DNA of 64,000 nt from a virus. Positions 1 to 7,485 of the stretch are shown in pieces. How positions within the stretch are numbered: position 1 is the stretch's first letter; the number at the start of each line of letters is the position of its first letter. The position numbers and the translations under genes were made by a program. Location of the stretch: IMG/VR virus record IMGVR_UViG_3300037171_000150, positions 1 to 64,000 of that record. The stretch is one strand, 5' to 3'. The notes below the pieces were generated by a model. The model saw only the letters and a program-made list of their open reading frames with translations. It had not been told where the DNA came from and did not search any database.

Positions 1-1
1 T

Positions 2-142
2 CCAGACGTAGGTGTTTGCAACTTCCCGAAGCATTCCACTCAGGCCAGCGCGAATCTCATCGTCAGTCAGCCCATGATGCGCCAGCGTTGCCGGTTCGTT
101 CGCTCGTTCGAGTATCGCTATTCTATTAGGGAAGTGGTCGTT
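2..142 (-). CDS. possible end-truncated ORF
   Basis: An open minus-strand frame runs from a TAA at 143-145 to the left edge of the window. It has no ATG, GTG or TTG before an internal ATG at 34. The translation looks protein-like and charged, with segments such as AHHGLTDDEIRAGL, but I do not recognise it. It could be the start of a gene using an unusual initiation codon, the internal ATG only, or chance. Confidence 0.22.
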
Positions 143-179
143 TTAATGACGCTCTGTGAACTTTTGGGGAAACCAGCGT

Positions 180-437
180 CTATGCGGGCTGTTGAGATGG
201 CTTGTCTACAATCGGTGCGGAATGTGAATCGAGAGACCGCCCAACTTCTAGATGACCCGAACTCGGAAGTCTAGCATCACACCAAAAAGAAGCCGGGTCG
301 CTGGCTTGAAGCCACTTCATCGCGCGTTCTAGAACGCTAATCCGACTGCATATAGTCGGATGTTTCTGTGTCTGTAAATACTCCAATAATCCCTCTACCT
401 CAGGGTCGCTCGCTTCCACTGTGAGCCGGATCGCCAT
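180..437 (-). CDS. hypothetical small protein, 85 aa
   Basis: An 85-residue protein of unknown function, beginning MAIRLTVEASDPEVEGLLEY. The ATG at 437 is chosen because GAGGTG lies 7 bases upstream; a GTG two codons earlier is possible. The N-terminal half is predicted helical with acidic residues. The C-terminal third is polar and probably disordered. A weak TTGGCC-16-TATATC promoter-like pair lies just upstream on the same strand. No family is recognised. Confidence 0.6.
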   Translation of the reverse strand: MAIRLTVEASDPEVEGLLEYLQTQKHPTICSRISVLERAMKWLQASDPASFWCDARLPSSGHLEVGRSLDSHSAPIVDKPSQQPA

Positions 438-670
438 AGACACACCTCAAAGATATAACTACCACAACCCTTAGGCCAACACACTACCTTGCGGGGAAAA
501 TCTTCAATTTTTCTCAAAACTGCCCGCTCAATCCCGCCACTTCCCTTCAAATCCCACCAACGCAAAATTAAGACAGTACCCAAGCCCATTATGAGGAATT
601 TTCCTCGTCCCACAGCACAATCCGTGCTCGCCTCGTCGGCAGCGCCAGCAGACTTTGGATGTGGGTTTCT

Positions 671-1294
671 TCACGCGGCGCGCTCCAGATCCGAGCCGGT
701 CTGGTCCATGCGTGGATTGGAGTCGTCGCGGTACAATTCCTTGAAATCCTTGAAGCGATAGCTCCAGTTCGACGTGTCAGCCAGAGCCGACCACCCGCCC
801 AGCGCCTGCACGGCGCGGAGGACAGCCGGCGGAACCAGGGGGATCGGCGTCACCTCGGCCACTCCATCGCGCAGCACAACCTTCTCTTCGAGCCGGTAGC
901 GGCCCTCCGGGTCCAGGCGTGCATGGTTGAGGAAAGTCTGTGTCGCGAAGTCCCAGGCGGCGGCCACCCGGCTCTGCGGCGGCTCGTAGCGCAACCCGGC
1001 CATCTCTCTGATGCGTGCGACACTGCAATCCCATCGGCTCCGGCTGACGGCAATCGCATCTCGCACGGCCCTCAAGAAGCGCTCTGAGCCTACAGCGGCC
1101 ACCACCTCGGCCAGAAGTTCAATGCGCAGCCTTGCCGCGGCATCGCTCTCCGGCTGGTTCGTCGGGAAAAACTCACGCACCATAGCGAGACCCACGGCGG
1201 CCATGCGCTCGTTCTCAATTAACGAGACGCTGGAGTTGTTCCCTCTCTTGAGTAAAGCCGTTGACGGGTTTTCTTGCCCAGGTTGCTTCGTCAT
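671..1294 (-). CDS. putative replication-associated protein
   Basis: A 207-residue soluble protein, probably a replication accessory factor such as a helicase loader. The middle contains an alpha-helical stretch ending in RWDCSVARIREMAG, a pattern common in phage replication-module proteins; the exact family is uncertain. The ATG at 1294 has GAGG 7 bases upstream and gives an 80-base overlap with the upstream gene. A later ATG at 1204 avoids the overlap but lacks a good SD. The role is inferred from position and gene 1215-1904. Confidence 0.6.
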   Translation of the reverse strand: MTKQPGQENPSTALLKRGNNSSVSLIENERMAAVGLAMVREFFPTNQPESDAAARLRIELLAEVVAAVGSERFLRAVRDAIAVSRSRWDCSVARIREMAGLRYEPPQSRVAAAWDFATQTFLNHARLDPEGRYRLEEKVVLRDGVAEVTPIPLVPPAVLRAVQALGGWSALADTSNWSYRFKDFKELYRDDSNPRMDQTGSDLERAA

Positions 1295-1904
1295 GCTCGT
1301 ACCTCGCTTCGTCAAAAAACTTGGCCGGCGCCGGGACGTATTGCATCTCATCCACTGGCCAGGTTGAGACCGCATCCCTGTAAGCCGTCACGCGCTCACT
1401 TAGGTAGGCCTCGGCGTTCACCTCTTGTTTGGCATAGCCGACGCGCAGAGGATTCTCTTCCATCCGCTCCAGCGCCTTGTCAATCGCGTTCAGCGCCGGC
1501 ACGAAAGCCGCCACCCGGTCGGAGAGCACGTTGATCCCTGGCATCTTCGGGTAGAGCGCCAAGATGCGCACGCAGGCCTTCAAGCGCTTCGGCATCGCGG
1601 CGGCCTGGGCCAGCGTCACTCGCAGATAACGCATCTGATGCAGCCATGTCGCCATCAGAGGGATGAATTTCTGCTCTCTGGCACCCATCTGGACGCGCGC
1701 CTCTTCTGTCTTCATGCGCAAGAACTCGATGGCCTCGGCCTGGGTGCGGGGCGCGCCGTCGATCTCGCCCATGCAGATGCGGTTCAGGGCTTCACGGATG
1801 CGGCGGAGCGCTTGCGGCCGGCCTGTGCGCCGCGGGTAGGCGTTGTAGATCGAGACCGGGACGGTTTCGGGGTAGTCGGCGGGTTCGGCGAAGAGTTCGG
1901 TCAT
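1215..1904 (-). CDS. putative phage replication protein (O/DnaD-type C-terminal-like domain)
   Basis: A 229-residue protein. Near residues 15-40 it carries a YPRRTGRPQALRRIREALN motif, and further on FIPLMATWLHQMRYL. These two motifs resemble the YPRKxxxxxA...FIPxPATWL module usually found at the C-terminus of phage O-like or DnaD-like replication initiators. That similarity is the only functional evidence. The start ATG overlaps the stop of the upstream gene (ATGA), so translation is probably coupled. No catalytic residues are evident. Confidence 0.7.
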   Translation of the reverse strand: MTELFAEPADYPETVPVSIYNAYPRRTGRPQALRRIREALNRICMGEIDGAPRTQAEAIEFLRMKTEEARVQMGAREQKFIPLMATWLHQMRYLRVTLAQAAAMPKRLKACVRILALYPKMPGINVLSDRVAAFVPALNAIDKALERMEENPLRVGYAKQEVNAEAYLSERVTAYRDAVSTWPVDEMQYVPAPAKFFDEARYEHDEATWARKPVNGFTQEREQLQRLVN

Positions 1905-2110
1905 ATCTTTTCTTTCGCTTTCTCTCGAAACTGCTCTAATGTCAGACCCCTACTCTTGAGAGCATCTTTCAATGCAAACTCAAATACGTTACAACCGGGG
2001 TCCCCGCCAAACATCTGCGCGTATTCATGAAAGTCTCCGATGAATTCCCTCTCCCAATCGAAGAATTGTGCTGCTTGGCGCATCGCCTGCGCGATTTCAG
2101 GGATATTCAT
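1901..2110 (-). CDS. hypothetical small protein, 69 aa
   Basis: A 69-residue, mostly helical protein beginning MNIPEIAQAMRQAAQFFD and ending in a lysine-rich helix. No known family is recognised. It is linked to both neighbours by 4-base ATGA overlaps, which fixes the start at 2110 rather than at an upstream GTG. It belongs to the same translationally coupled chain as the putative replication genes. Confidence 0.65.
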   Translation of the reverse strand: MNIPEIAQAMRQAAQFFDWEREFIGDFHEYAQMFGGDPGCNVFEFALKDALKSRGLTLEQFREKAKEKI

Positions 2111-2931
2111 ACACTCTCCATCTTTCTCACTGGCACGCCATAAGCCCATGACAGCGACTCAAGTCCCTCTTCGAGCAACCACAATTCCTTTGGATAAGCG
2201 AACTCCGAGCGGAACCCGTTCGTGCATTCTATGACGCGGCCCCAAATCTCAACCGTGCCGACCACCTTCACGTTGTTGGCGTAGCCCTCCAGCACCTTCA
2301 CCATATCCTCGAACTTCTTGAAGGACCAGTAGCCGCAAGCGCATTTCATTTGCGGGGCGGGATGATTGTGGTCTCGGCAATCTGCCTGCTCTGCTTTCTT
2401 TGGCCGCCATGTTGCATCGGATCCCAGCGCCGCAAGCCGTCCATTGTCGATGTCCCAGCCACGCCAGGCGGTGATGGTATGCACGTAGTCGGGCGACTTG
2501 ACTGGCTCCGGCGGTTCCGGGTCGGCGATCTTTGCGGCATTGACGCACTTCAACTTCTTGATCTTCCTGCCGAGCTTCGCGTAGGGAGTTTCGGTGAGTG
2601 GTGCCACGCTAGGATCTGCGCCGGGCGCGTAAGCTCTACGCAGGATGCCGCCGTAGGTTGGATACGTTGGCGAAGCCCAGAACGGCATCGATGTAAACGC
2701 ATTATTCATAATCGCATTCAAGGTGTCCTGCAAACTTCTCTTCGCCCAGATCGGGAACTCCGGCGTGCCCACGTTCTCGTAGTTGCCCTGCTTGGAGATG
2801 TCGTACTTGTCCATCTTCTCGTCGAGCGCGGAGCGCGGCGGGGCAACAATCCCACTCGGAGCCTCGGAGGGGAAATGCGTACTCACCTCAAGGCTGTCGA
2901 GGATTGCTTCGAGTTTCTTGCGATCAAACAC
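2107..2931 (-). CDS. hypothetical phage protein with Cys/His cluster
   Basis: A 274-residue protein of unknown function. The C-terminal part has a probable zinc-binding cluster (DHNHPAPQMKCACGYW) followed by a beta-rich segment containing VVGTVEIWGRVIEC and SEFAYPKELWLL. This pairing recurs in uncharacterised phage and mobile-element proteins. The GTG at 2931 is preferred over longer in-frame starts because the longer version reads through the coding sequence of the small gene 2924-3052 in an arginine/serine-rich shadow frame. The GTG overlaps that gene's stop. Confidence 0.68.
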   Translation of the reverse strand: MFDRKKLEAILDSLEVSTHFPSEAPSGIVAPPRSALDEKMDKYDISKQGNYENVGTPEFPIWAKRSLQDTLNAIMNNAFTSMPFWASPTYPTYGGILRRAYAPGADPSVAPLTETPYAKLGRKIKKLKCVNAAKIADPEPPEPVKSPDYVHTITAWRGWDIDNGRLAALGSDATWRPKKAEQADCRDHNHPAPQMKCACGYWSFKKFEDMVKVLEGYANNVKVVGTVEIWGRVIECTNGFRSEFAYPKELWLLEEGLESLSWAYGVPVRKMESV

Positions 2932-3052
2932 GGGCTGGCTCCTCTTCGGGTTGTCTTTCTGGTTGATGGTCGGGCTCCGGCTGCTCGCGCAACGGCTCCG
3001 GCAACTCGATCGGCTCGACGATGATCTCGCGCTGCGGCTCACCTATGTTCAT
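2924..3052 (-). CDS. small acidic Pro/Glu-rich protein, 42 aa
   Basis: A 42-residue ORF rich in proline, glutamate and glutamine (for example IELPEPLREQPEPDHQPE). It is linked by an ATGA overlap to the gene upstream and by an 8-base overlap to the gene downstream, and GGAGG sits 4-8 bases before the ATG. These features make it a likely real small gene. It is probably disordered. Function unknown. Confidence 0.55.
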   Translation of the reverse strand: MNIGEPQREIIVEPIELPEPLREQPEPDHQPERQPEEEPARV

Positions 3053-3414
3053 GGTTCCTCCACTGGTATTCCGAGTTTGGCGCAGACTTCGGCATAGCTT
3101 CCCTCACACCATCTGCCAGGATCTTCTCCGCCTTCGTTGCGCATGATGATGACGCATTGATCGGGCTTCGGTGAGGATACTGAGGCCACCTCGCGCGCAT
3201 CCACCACATACTTGAAGGTTCCCATCTTGAACCACACCCAACGCGGCTGCTGATTCGCTTCCGCCAACTGCCCGGCGATCTCGGCCAGCCAGTAGCAGAC
3301 GCCGAGCATCATTTCTTCCTGGCGCTGAATGTCCGACTGGCTATCGACAGACTCACGTCTATCCATGTCCTTGGCGATGGCTTCTTGCCGGGTACGAATT
3401 TCTGATGGGATCAC
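3049..3414 (-). CDS. hypothetical phage protein, 121 aa
   Basis: A 121-residue soluble protein with a central helix (MMLGVCYWLAEIAGQLAEA) followed by a compact beta region containing GTFKYVVDAREV. The GTG at 3414 overlaps the upstream stop as GTGA, so it is preferred; ATG 3366 is the alternative. An earlier in-frame start would overlap the upstream gene by 165 bases. No family recognised. Confidence 0.6.
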   Translation of the reverse strand: MIPSEIRTRQEAIAKDMDRRESVDSQSDIQRQEEMMLGVCYWLAEIAGQLAEANQQPRWVWFKMGTFKYVVDAREVASVSSPKPDQCVIIMRNEGGEDPGRWCEGSYAEVCAKLGIPVEEP

Positions 3415-3710
3415 TGAGCCACACTTTTGGGTTTCTTTTCGGGTTTGGGTTCGTCCAGGTAACGGACAAATTCTACACTCAAAGGCACCTCCCGCAACCA
3501 CCCTCCTTTCTGTGCGTGTTCGACTATTCGGAGGACTGCCGGTTTCATACAATCTCCGCAGTCCGGGCAAACTATCCAAGGGTTTTTGGGTGTTGGGGAA
3601 ACCGCCCAGGCCGTCCTAAGAACGTGGTGATTTGTCAAACAAGCATATCCCGACTGAAATGATTCTTCTGTCTCGGGTTCTTTCTTCGGCTTTTTATTCC
3701 ACCAGGTCAT
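3411..3710 (-). CDS. hypothetical protein with CPDCGDC zinc-knuckle motif
   Basis: A 99-residue protein. A CPDCGDC cluster in the middle suggests metal binding, and both ends are lysine/glutamate/proline rich. The ATG at 3710 (MTWWNKK) has GGAGG 5 bases upstream, so it is chosen over a start four codons earlier. It overlaps the upstream gene by 17 bases and the downstream gene by 4. Function unknown. Confidence 0.62.
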   Translation of the reverse strand: MTWWNKKPKKEPETEESFQSGYACLTNHHVLRTAWAVSPTPKNPWIVCPDCGDCMKPAVLRIVEHAQKGGWLREVPLSVEFVRYLDEPKPEKKPKSVAQ

Positions 3711-3909
3711 GTTTTCCTCCACATCCGTAGTCTACTACTTCTTTCAAGAAGTCCACAAACTTGTCGCTCCCTTGCAGGATCAGTTCGTGGAACTCGTCGG
3801 GTTGCATCAGCATGTGTCTCCTCAGAAACCAGCCCCAGGGAGAGTTGTTGTCCTCTATCCGCAGGTCGAGGGGTCCGGGTTTGGTGCCGTCGATGACTAA
3901 GCGTTTCAT
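3694..3909 (-). CDS. hypothetical small protein, 71 aa
   Basis: A 71-residue protein beginning MKRLVIDGTKPGPLDLRIED and containing WGWFLRRHMLMQPDEFHEL. No family recognised. The ATG at 3909 has AGGAG upstream and overlaps the stop of a possible tiny upstream ORF by ATGA. It forms part of the overlapping minus-strand chain down to 1215. Confidence 0.6.
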   Translation of the reverse strand: MKRLVIDGTKPGPLDLRIEDNNSPWGWFLRRHMLMQPDEFHELILQGSDKFVDFLKEVVDYGCGGKHDLVE

Positions 3910-4013
3910 TGAGACTCCTTGTCCATTATCCGGACGGGGTTGATTGTGCAAGCGGCTAAATCATCTGCGATCTCATCAACATCCTTTCTGCCGTGTGTTC
4001 GTTCGATAGACAA
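3906..4013 (-). CDS. possible 35-aa ORF with TTG start
   Basis: An open frame of 35 codons, MSIERTHGRKDVDEIADDLA onward, ends in a TGA that overlaps the next gene's ATG (ATGA), as in the real genes around it. Its only in-frame start is TTG at 4013 and no strong SD is visible. It may be a genuine small gene or chance. Confidence 0.32.
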   Translation of the reverse strand: MSIERTHGRKDVDEIADDLAACTINPVRIMDKESQ

Positions 4014-4066
4014 GGGAGATTGATTTTACAGCCAAACTCCCACTTATGGGAAGATTCAGGGAAGAG

Positions 4067-4609
4067 TTACTCGCGGGACTCCATCATCCAATCGGCCATC
4101 TGATATGCCAGCCCCGCTGTTGATTGATGCGCCTGCACTTGCGGATCAGCTAGCATCCCGTTCAGCGCCGCCATCGCAAACTGGTCGCGCAGAGTGGCCA
4201 TCTCCGGCATCGGCGTGTAGGTTATCTTGCCCGGCTGCGGGTCGAGGTAAAAGAACTTGGCATTACACTCGTCGCAATGGTGCGCGCCGTCCGTGTTGCG
4301 GTAGGAAACCTTGACCGGCTCCGGCACGACGTACATTCGGCGCTGCCACTCGGTCAACATAGTTCTCGCTTGATCTTTTTCGATGCAGGGTCGGTAACGC
4401 GCAAGCGATCTTCCAGTTGCCCTTATCAGGTTAATCAGTTCGTCACACTGCTCGTCGCTCGGCACCCTTGGGTTCTCAGACTGCCAGCGCAGGGCCGCTT
4501 CGAGAAATTCCCAATACGATGTGATGTTTGGCGTATTTGCCCAATCGTCAAGGGAATTACCCGCAGCCACTCTCATCCCTTCCGGTAATACAAATCGCTT
4601 CTCGCTCAT
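4067..4609 (-). CDS. hypothetical phage protein with CxxC motif
   Basis: A 180-residue protein. A HHCDECNAKFF segment around the middle suggests a small metal site. The C-terminal segment TLRDQFAMAALNGMLADPQ...AYQMADWMMESR matches a tail common to many small uncharacterised phage proteins. The ATG at 4609 overlaps the upstream DUF2188 gene's stop (ATGA). A start six codons earlier would overlap more and has no better SD. Exact function unknown. Confidence 0.65.
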   Translation of the reverse strand: MSEKRFVLPEGMRVAAGNSLDDWANTPNITSYWEFLEAALRWQSENPRVPSDEQCDELINLIRATGRSLARYRPCIEKDQARTMLTEWQRRMYVVPEPVKVSYRNTDGAHHCDECNAKFFYLDPQPGKITYTPMPEMATLRDQFAMAALNGMLADPQVQAHQSTAGLAYQMADWMMESRE

Positions 4610-4818
4610 GCCGTTACTTTCCTCCACCTGTCCCTGCCGCCGACATATATGTCGCGGACGCGCTCAACGTAAATGGTTGCACCAGGGTATCTCTCACGAG
4701 CCCAATCAATAGCTTCAGTTTGGGTCGGAAAGACTGCGCTAGCCCTTTCTGATCCTGGCCGTCTTACCGCATAGTCCCCCTGCTCACGTCTTTCGATATA
4801 CAGTTCGATCTTCCTCAT
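4606..4818 (-). CDS. DUF2188-like small protein
   Basis: A 70-residue beta-alpha protein. The pattern YAVRRPGSERASAVFPTQTE followed by AIDWARERY and a short final strand fits the DUF2188 family, whose function is unknown. It sits immediately downstream of the integrase and is joined to it and to the next gene by ATGA overlaps, so it should be co-translated with the integrase. Confidence 0.65.
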   Translation of the reverse strand: MRKIELYIERREQGDYAVRRPGSERASAVFPTQTEAIDWARERYPGATIYVERVRDIYVGGRDRWRKVTA

Positions 4819-5963
4819 GCGGTCCTCCGCTGTGGCAGCATCTCCACAATCTTAGCGTTCTCGGGCCGCAGATGCTCCGCGCTGTCCCGGCCGCCATAGG
4901 TGTTGATCGTCGTCGCGATCTTGGCGTGACGCATCAAGCCGCGCTGCGTCTCCATATCGATGCCAAGAGTGCGCATCATGGCGCGGTGCGTGTGGCGGAA
5001 ACTATGAAAGCCAAGCCCAGGCAGACCGATGCGCTCACCAGCCGGCTGCAGGTACTCTGCGCGGAGCCAATCTCGATCCAGTGGCCGCCCCGTCCGCTCC
5101 GAGCAGAATATCCAGCGGCTCTTCAACGCCTCGTGCGCCTTCCAGCCGCGCAAAATTTCAATAAGCGCGTCATGCAGCGGCAACGTGGCCGCCGAGGTCT
5201 TGCTCTTCGTGTCGTTGGCCTTGCCGTGGACCACGCTGCGCTGGATGTGGATGGTTTTGGCCTCGAAGTTGCAGTCTTCCCATCGGAGGCCGAGGATCTC
5301 GCTGACACGCAAGCCGAGCCCTGCCGCCATTTGTACCATGACTTTCACGACCTCCGGCAACTGCGGATCGTCGAGCAATGCCTGGTACTGGTCAAGGCTA
5401 AGGATGACGAGTTCCTTGGCGCGCGTCGAGGAGCCCTTCAAGCGGATGAGATCCATGGGATTCCGATCAACTTGAGCGTGACCCCAGAGCATCGCCTTCT
5501 CGATAAGCAGGTGGAGCAGGTTCCGTACTTGGCCGCGGTAGAGCGCCGACACCGGGACGGCCGGGCCGCGCTTCGGATGGCGCCCGATCACCGGCAAGTC
5601 TTTCAGCCAGGCCTCGACGGCCAGAACTTCCCGGCAGAAGGCGTCTATGCGTAGACCGCCCCACTGCGCCTCGATCCGCTTGAAGATGCTGCGGTAGCTG
5701 GCGGCAGTCGTCTCGCGCTCCGGCGGGCATTCTTTCCAGAATTTCTCGATAAGGTCGGCCATGGTGATGCACTCGACGTTGGAGTTGGCCAGCTTGCGGA
5801 AGCGCTCGGCGGCCTTCTCGGCCTGGGCGCGCAGTGGAAATTGCTTGACAGTGCCAACCCATTCGCTGCGCTGGACATCGCCTTCTCTCCAACGAAAACG
5901 CCATGCAGCGCCGCACTTGCGCTCGACTCTGACGATCGATCCCTGCTGGAATGAGGTTCGCAT
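4815..5963 (-). CDS. int: tyrosine-family site-specific integrase
   Basis: A 382-residue tyrosine recombinase that should integrate and excise the phage genome. An N-terminal AP2-like arm-binding region (residues 1-60) and a core-binding domain (about 65-165) precede the catalytic domain. Catalytic residues are visible: Arg219 in GLGLRVSEIL, a Lys near 253-255, His320 and Arg323 in HSFRH, His346 in MRHAKIA and nucleophile Tyr356 in INTYGG. The set is complete and length is normal, so the enzyme is probably active. It is the main evidence for a temperate phage. No attP core could be identified next to it by eye. Confidence 0.95.
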   Translation of the reverse strand: MRTSFQQGSIVRVERKCGAAWRFRWREGDVQRSEWVGTVKQFPLRAQAEKAAERFRKLANSNVECITMADLIEKFWKECPPERETTAASYRSIFKRIEAQWGGLRIDAFCREVLAVEAWLKDLPVIGRHPKRGPAVPVSALYRGQVRNLLHLLIEKAMLWGHAQVDRNPMDLIRLKGSSTRAKELVILSLDQYQALLDDPQLPEVVKVMVQMAAGLGLRVSEILGLRWEDCNFEAKTIHIQRSVVHGKANDTKSKTSAATLPLHDALIEILRGWKAHEALKSRWIFCSERTGRPLDRDWLRAEYLQPAGERIGLPGLGFHSFRHTHRAMMRTLGIDMETQRGLMRHAKIATTINTYGGRDSAEHLRPENAKIVEMLPQRRTA

Positions 5964-5978
5964 CGGTGGTTCCTTTCC

Positions 5979-6572
5979 TTACTTGGGAAGTGATTCAATA
6001 ATTGCTTTGATCCATGCGTTCGCTTCGGCATTGTTCTTCAAGTCTTTCGCCCAATACTCCGCATGGTAGGCAACGTTCCTTTCGAGTTCCGAACGCCGTG
6101 ATTCGATCCACGCGGCGATAGCCTTCTTGCTTGTGTTTGGCTTCTTGACAGCGTAGTATTTAAGGTCCGACAAAGAGATAGTCAACTGCTCTAACATGAA
6201 CTCTTTGTAGCGAATATGCTCAGGCGTGGGAGGCTTCCACTTCTTCGCCTGAGCGATCATGCGGTTGAGCCTCTTGTTCTCCTCGATTGCCCGCTTTCTG
6301 GATTCCTTCGACCGCTCGTAGCTCTCTTTGATAGCCAGGACGGCATTGTCGGCCTGGATTGCGGGTGTAAGAGAATTGAAGGCACAAAGAAGGATCTTCG
6401 CCTTCGCTAAGGATTTCTTGTGGTAGTCTCTCAGAGGTACTTCGGTGACCACCTTTCTCATATTCTCGCCTCGAAGACTAACGAGCGCTCCGAATGCGCT
6501 CATACACCTCAGCGCGAACTCGCGGAAGGTGATGTTTTTCTCGATCACATCGGCTGTATATCCGGTTGGCAT
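5979..6572 (-). CDS. conserved phage protein of the MPTGYT type
   Basis: A 197-residue charged, helical protein starting MPTGYTADVIEKNITFREFA. This opening, together with a later FMLEQLTISLSD region, is shared by many uncharacterised phage proteins. The ATG at 6572 is fixed by an AAGGAAAGGA ribosome site and by the family N-terminus. It has its own strong TTGCAA/TATAAT promoter (6597-6626) and lies just upstream of the integrase. Function unknown. Confidence 0.75.
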   Translation of the reverse strand: MPTGYTADVIEKNITFREFALRCMSAFGALVSLRGENMRKVVTEVPLRDYHKKSLAKAKILLCAFNSLTPAIQADNAVLAIKESYERSKESRKRAIEENKRLNRMIAQAKKWKPPTPEHIRYKEFMLEQLTISLSDLKYYAVKKPNTSKKAIAAWIESRRSELERNVAYHAEYWAKDLKNNAEANAWIKAIIESLPK

Positions 6573-6596
6573 GAGGTTCCTTTCCTTACGATTCCC

Positions 6597-6626
6597 ATTA
6601 TAAGCACAAAGCGAAACCAATTGCAA
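6597..6626 (-). promoter_or_regulatory. sigma-70-like promoter, TTGCAA-18-TATAAT
   Basis: On the minus strand, TTGCAA (6621-6626), preceded by CGC, is followed after 18 bases by a perfect TATAAT (6597-6602), 25 bases before the start at 6572. It is the strongest copy of a promoter type that recurs in this window. Confidence 0.7.
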
Positions 6627-6698
6627 GCGTGAAATTAAAACGACGGGCAACTTTACGTCACCCGCCGTCAACTCGTCTCTTCTCGCCGGCAGATGCCG

Positions 6699-7013
6699 TT
6701 ACTTGAGGGTGATAAAACTGGTGAAATTGTCCTCGACGCAGATGGCAACGTAGTTCGCCACGGTGCGCCGTTCAACCTTGGCTGCCGTTTCCAGGGCCGC
6801 GTACTGATCCGGGTTGAGCTGCAAGAGAACGCCTTTGGCCCCTGCGGGCCGGTTGGACTTGCGCTCCTTCGCGGCACCGGCCGGAGGTTCTGCTGCGGGT
6901 GCTGCGGGTTGATGCGCCGAGTTGAGCTTCTCCAGGCGCTTGCTGGCTTCTTCGATCTGCTCTTCGCTGAGCCGTTCCGTGTCAAACGATGTTGCTGTTC
7001 CGTTTCCTGCCAT
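6699..7013 (-). CDS. putative ribbon-helix-helix DNA-binding protein
   Basis: A 104-residue protein. The first 60 residues are polar with an Ala/Pro-rich linker. The C-terminal 40 residues (VLLQLNPDQYAALETAAKVE, then RTVANYVAICVEDNF) have the strand-helix-helix pattern of Arc/CopG-type ribbon-helix-helix regulators. The ATG at 7013 has GAGGAG 10 bases upstream; a longer start at 7106 is possible. Target unknown. It could regulate nearby early genes. Confidence 0.55.
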   Translation of the reverse strand: MAGNGTATSFDTERLSEEQIEEASKRLEKLNSAHQPAAPAAEPPAGAAKERKSNRPAGAKGVLLQLNPDQYAALETAAKVERRTVANYVAICVEDNFTSFITLK

Positions 7014-7247
7014 TTTCTCTTTCTCCTCGTCTTTGGATTTGTGGTGCGTTGAAAGTTTTGCGCGGTTGTCGAGGTGCTCCGTTATGCGGAATTTCGAGGA
7101 ATCCATTCCACCAAACTACGCCCAGATCCAATCCGGCACGCATCGCGTTTGGCTTAATCCTTTGAGTTGCGTCCGCCACGCTGCAACCGCGCATCCTCTA
7201 CAAACTTACCCAAAAGGGAATTACCCCAGAAGGGGATTGCAGAGAAA

Positions 7248-7484
7248 TTAAACCCCTTTGATATTCTTCACTGCGTCCACAACCTGTCCAACCGTCATCG
7301 CCGCGGTGATCGCGCTGTCGGGGATTTCAATGTCAAACTCTTCTTCGAGATCCTGGGCAAGTTCGATCAGTTCGATACTGTCCAAGCCAAGATCGTTCAC
7401 CAATTCATTATCGTCCGTGACGCTTGCAATGTCAATACCAAAGTTGAAGAGAACGCTGCGTACTTGCTTTGAGATTGTGTCCAT
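7248..7484 (-). CDS. acyl carrier protein
   Basis: A 78-residue acyl carrier protein: a small acidic four-helix protein that carries acyl groups on phosphopantetheine. The attachment site is Ser36 in LGLDSIELIELAQDLEEEF, and the flanking residues match bacterial AcpP closely. The length is normal. The ATG at 7484 follows a GGGGG/TAAC region. It lies 1 base after the helicase stop and is probably co-transcribed with it. No acyl synthase or transferase partner is visible nearby, so it probably uses host enzymes or binds host ACP partners. Confidence 0.9.
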   Translation of the reverse strand: MDTISKQVRSVLFNFGIDIASVTDDNELVNDLGLDSIELIELAQDLEEEFDIEIPDSAITAAMTVGQVVDAVKNIKGV

Positions 7485-7485
7485 G

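Noticed and set aside
395-613. A minus-strand ORF of up to 72 residues (MGLGTVLILRWWDLKGSGGI onward) in the 438-670 gap.
   Set aside because: It overlaps the 5-prime end of 180-437 by 43 bases in another frame, has no SD and an odd Trp/Gly/Cys-rich composition. Treated as chance.
4815-5963. An attP or tRNA-like overlap next to the integrase.
   Set aside because: I found no tRNA-like fold or obvious core repeat flanking the gene; finding attP needs comparison with the host chromosome.
7014-7247. A 234-base gap before the RHH-like gene.
   Set aside because: Only small antisense or low-quality ORFs and a weak 4-base stem near 7224; no clear promoter or gene. Nothing reported.
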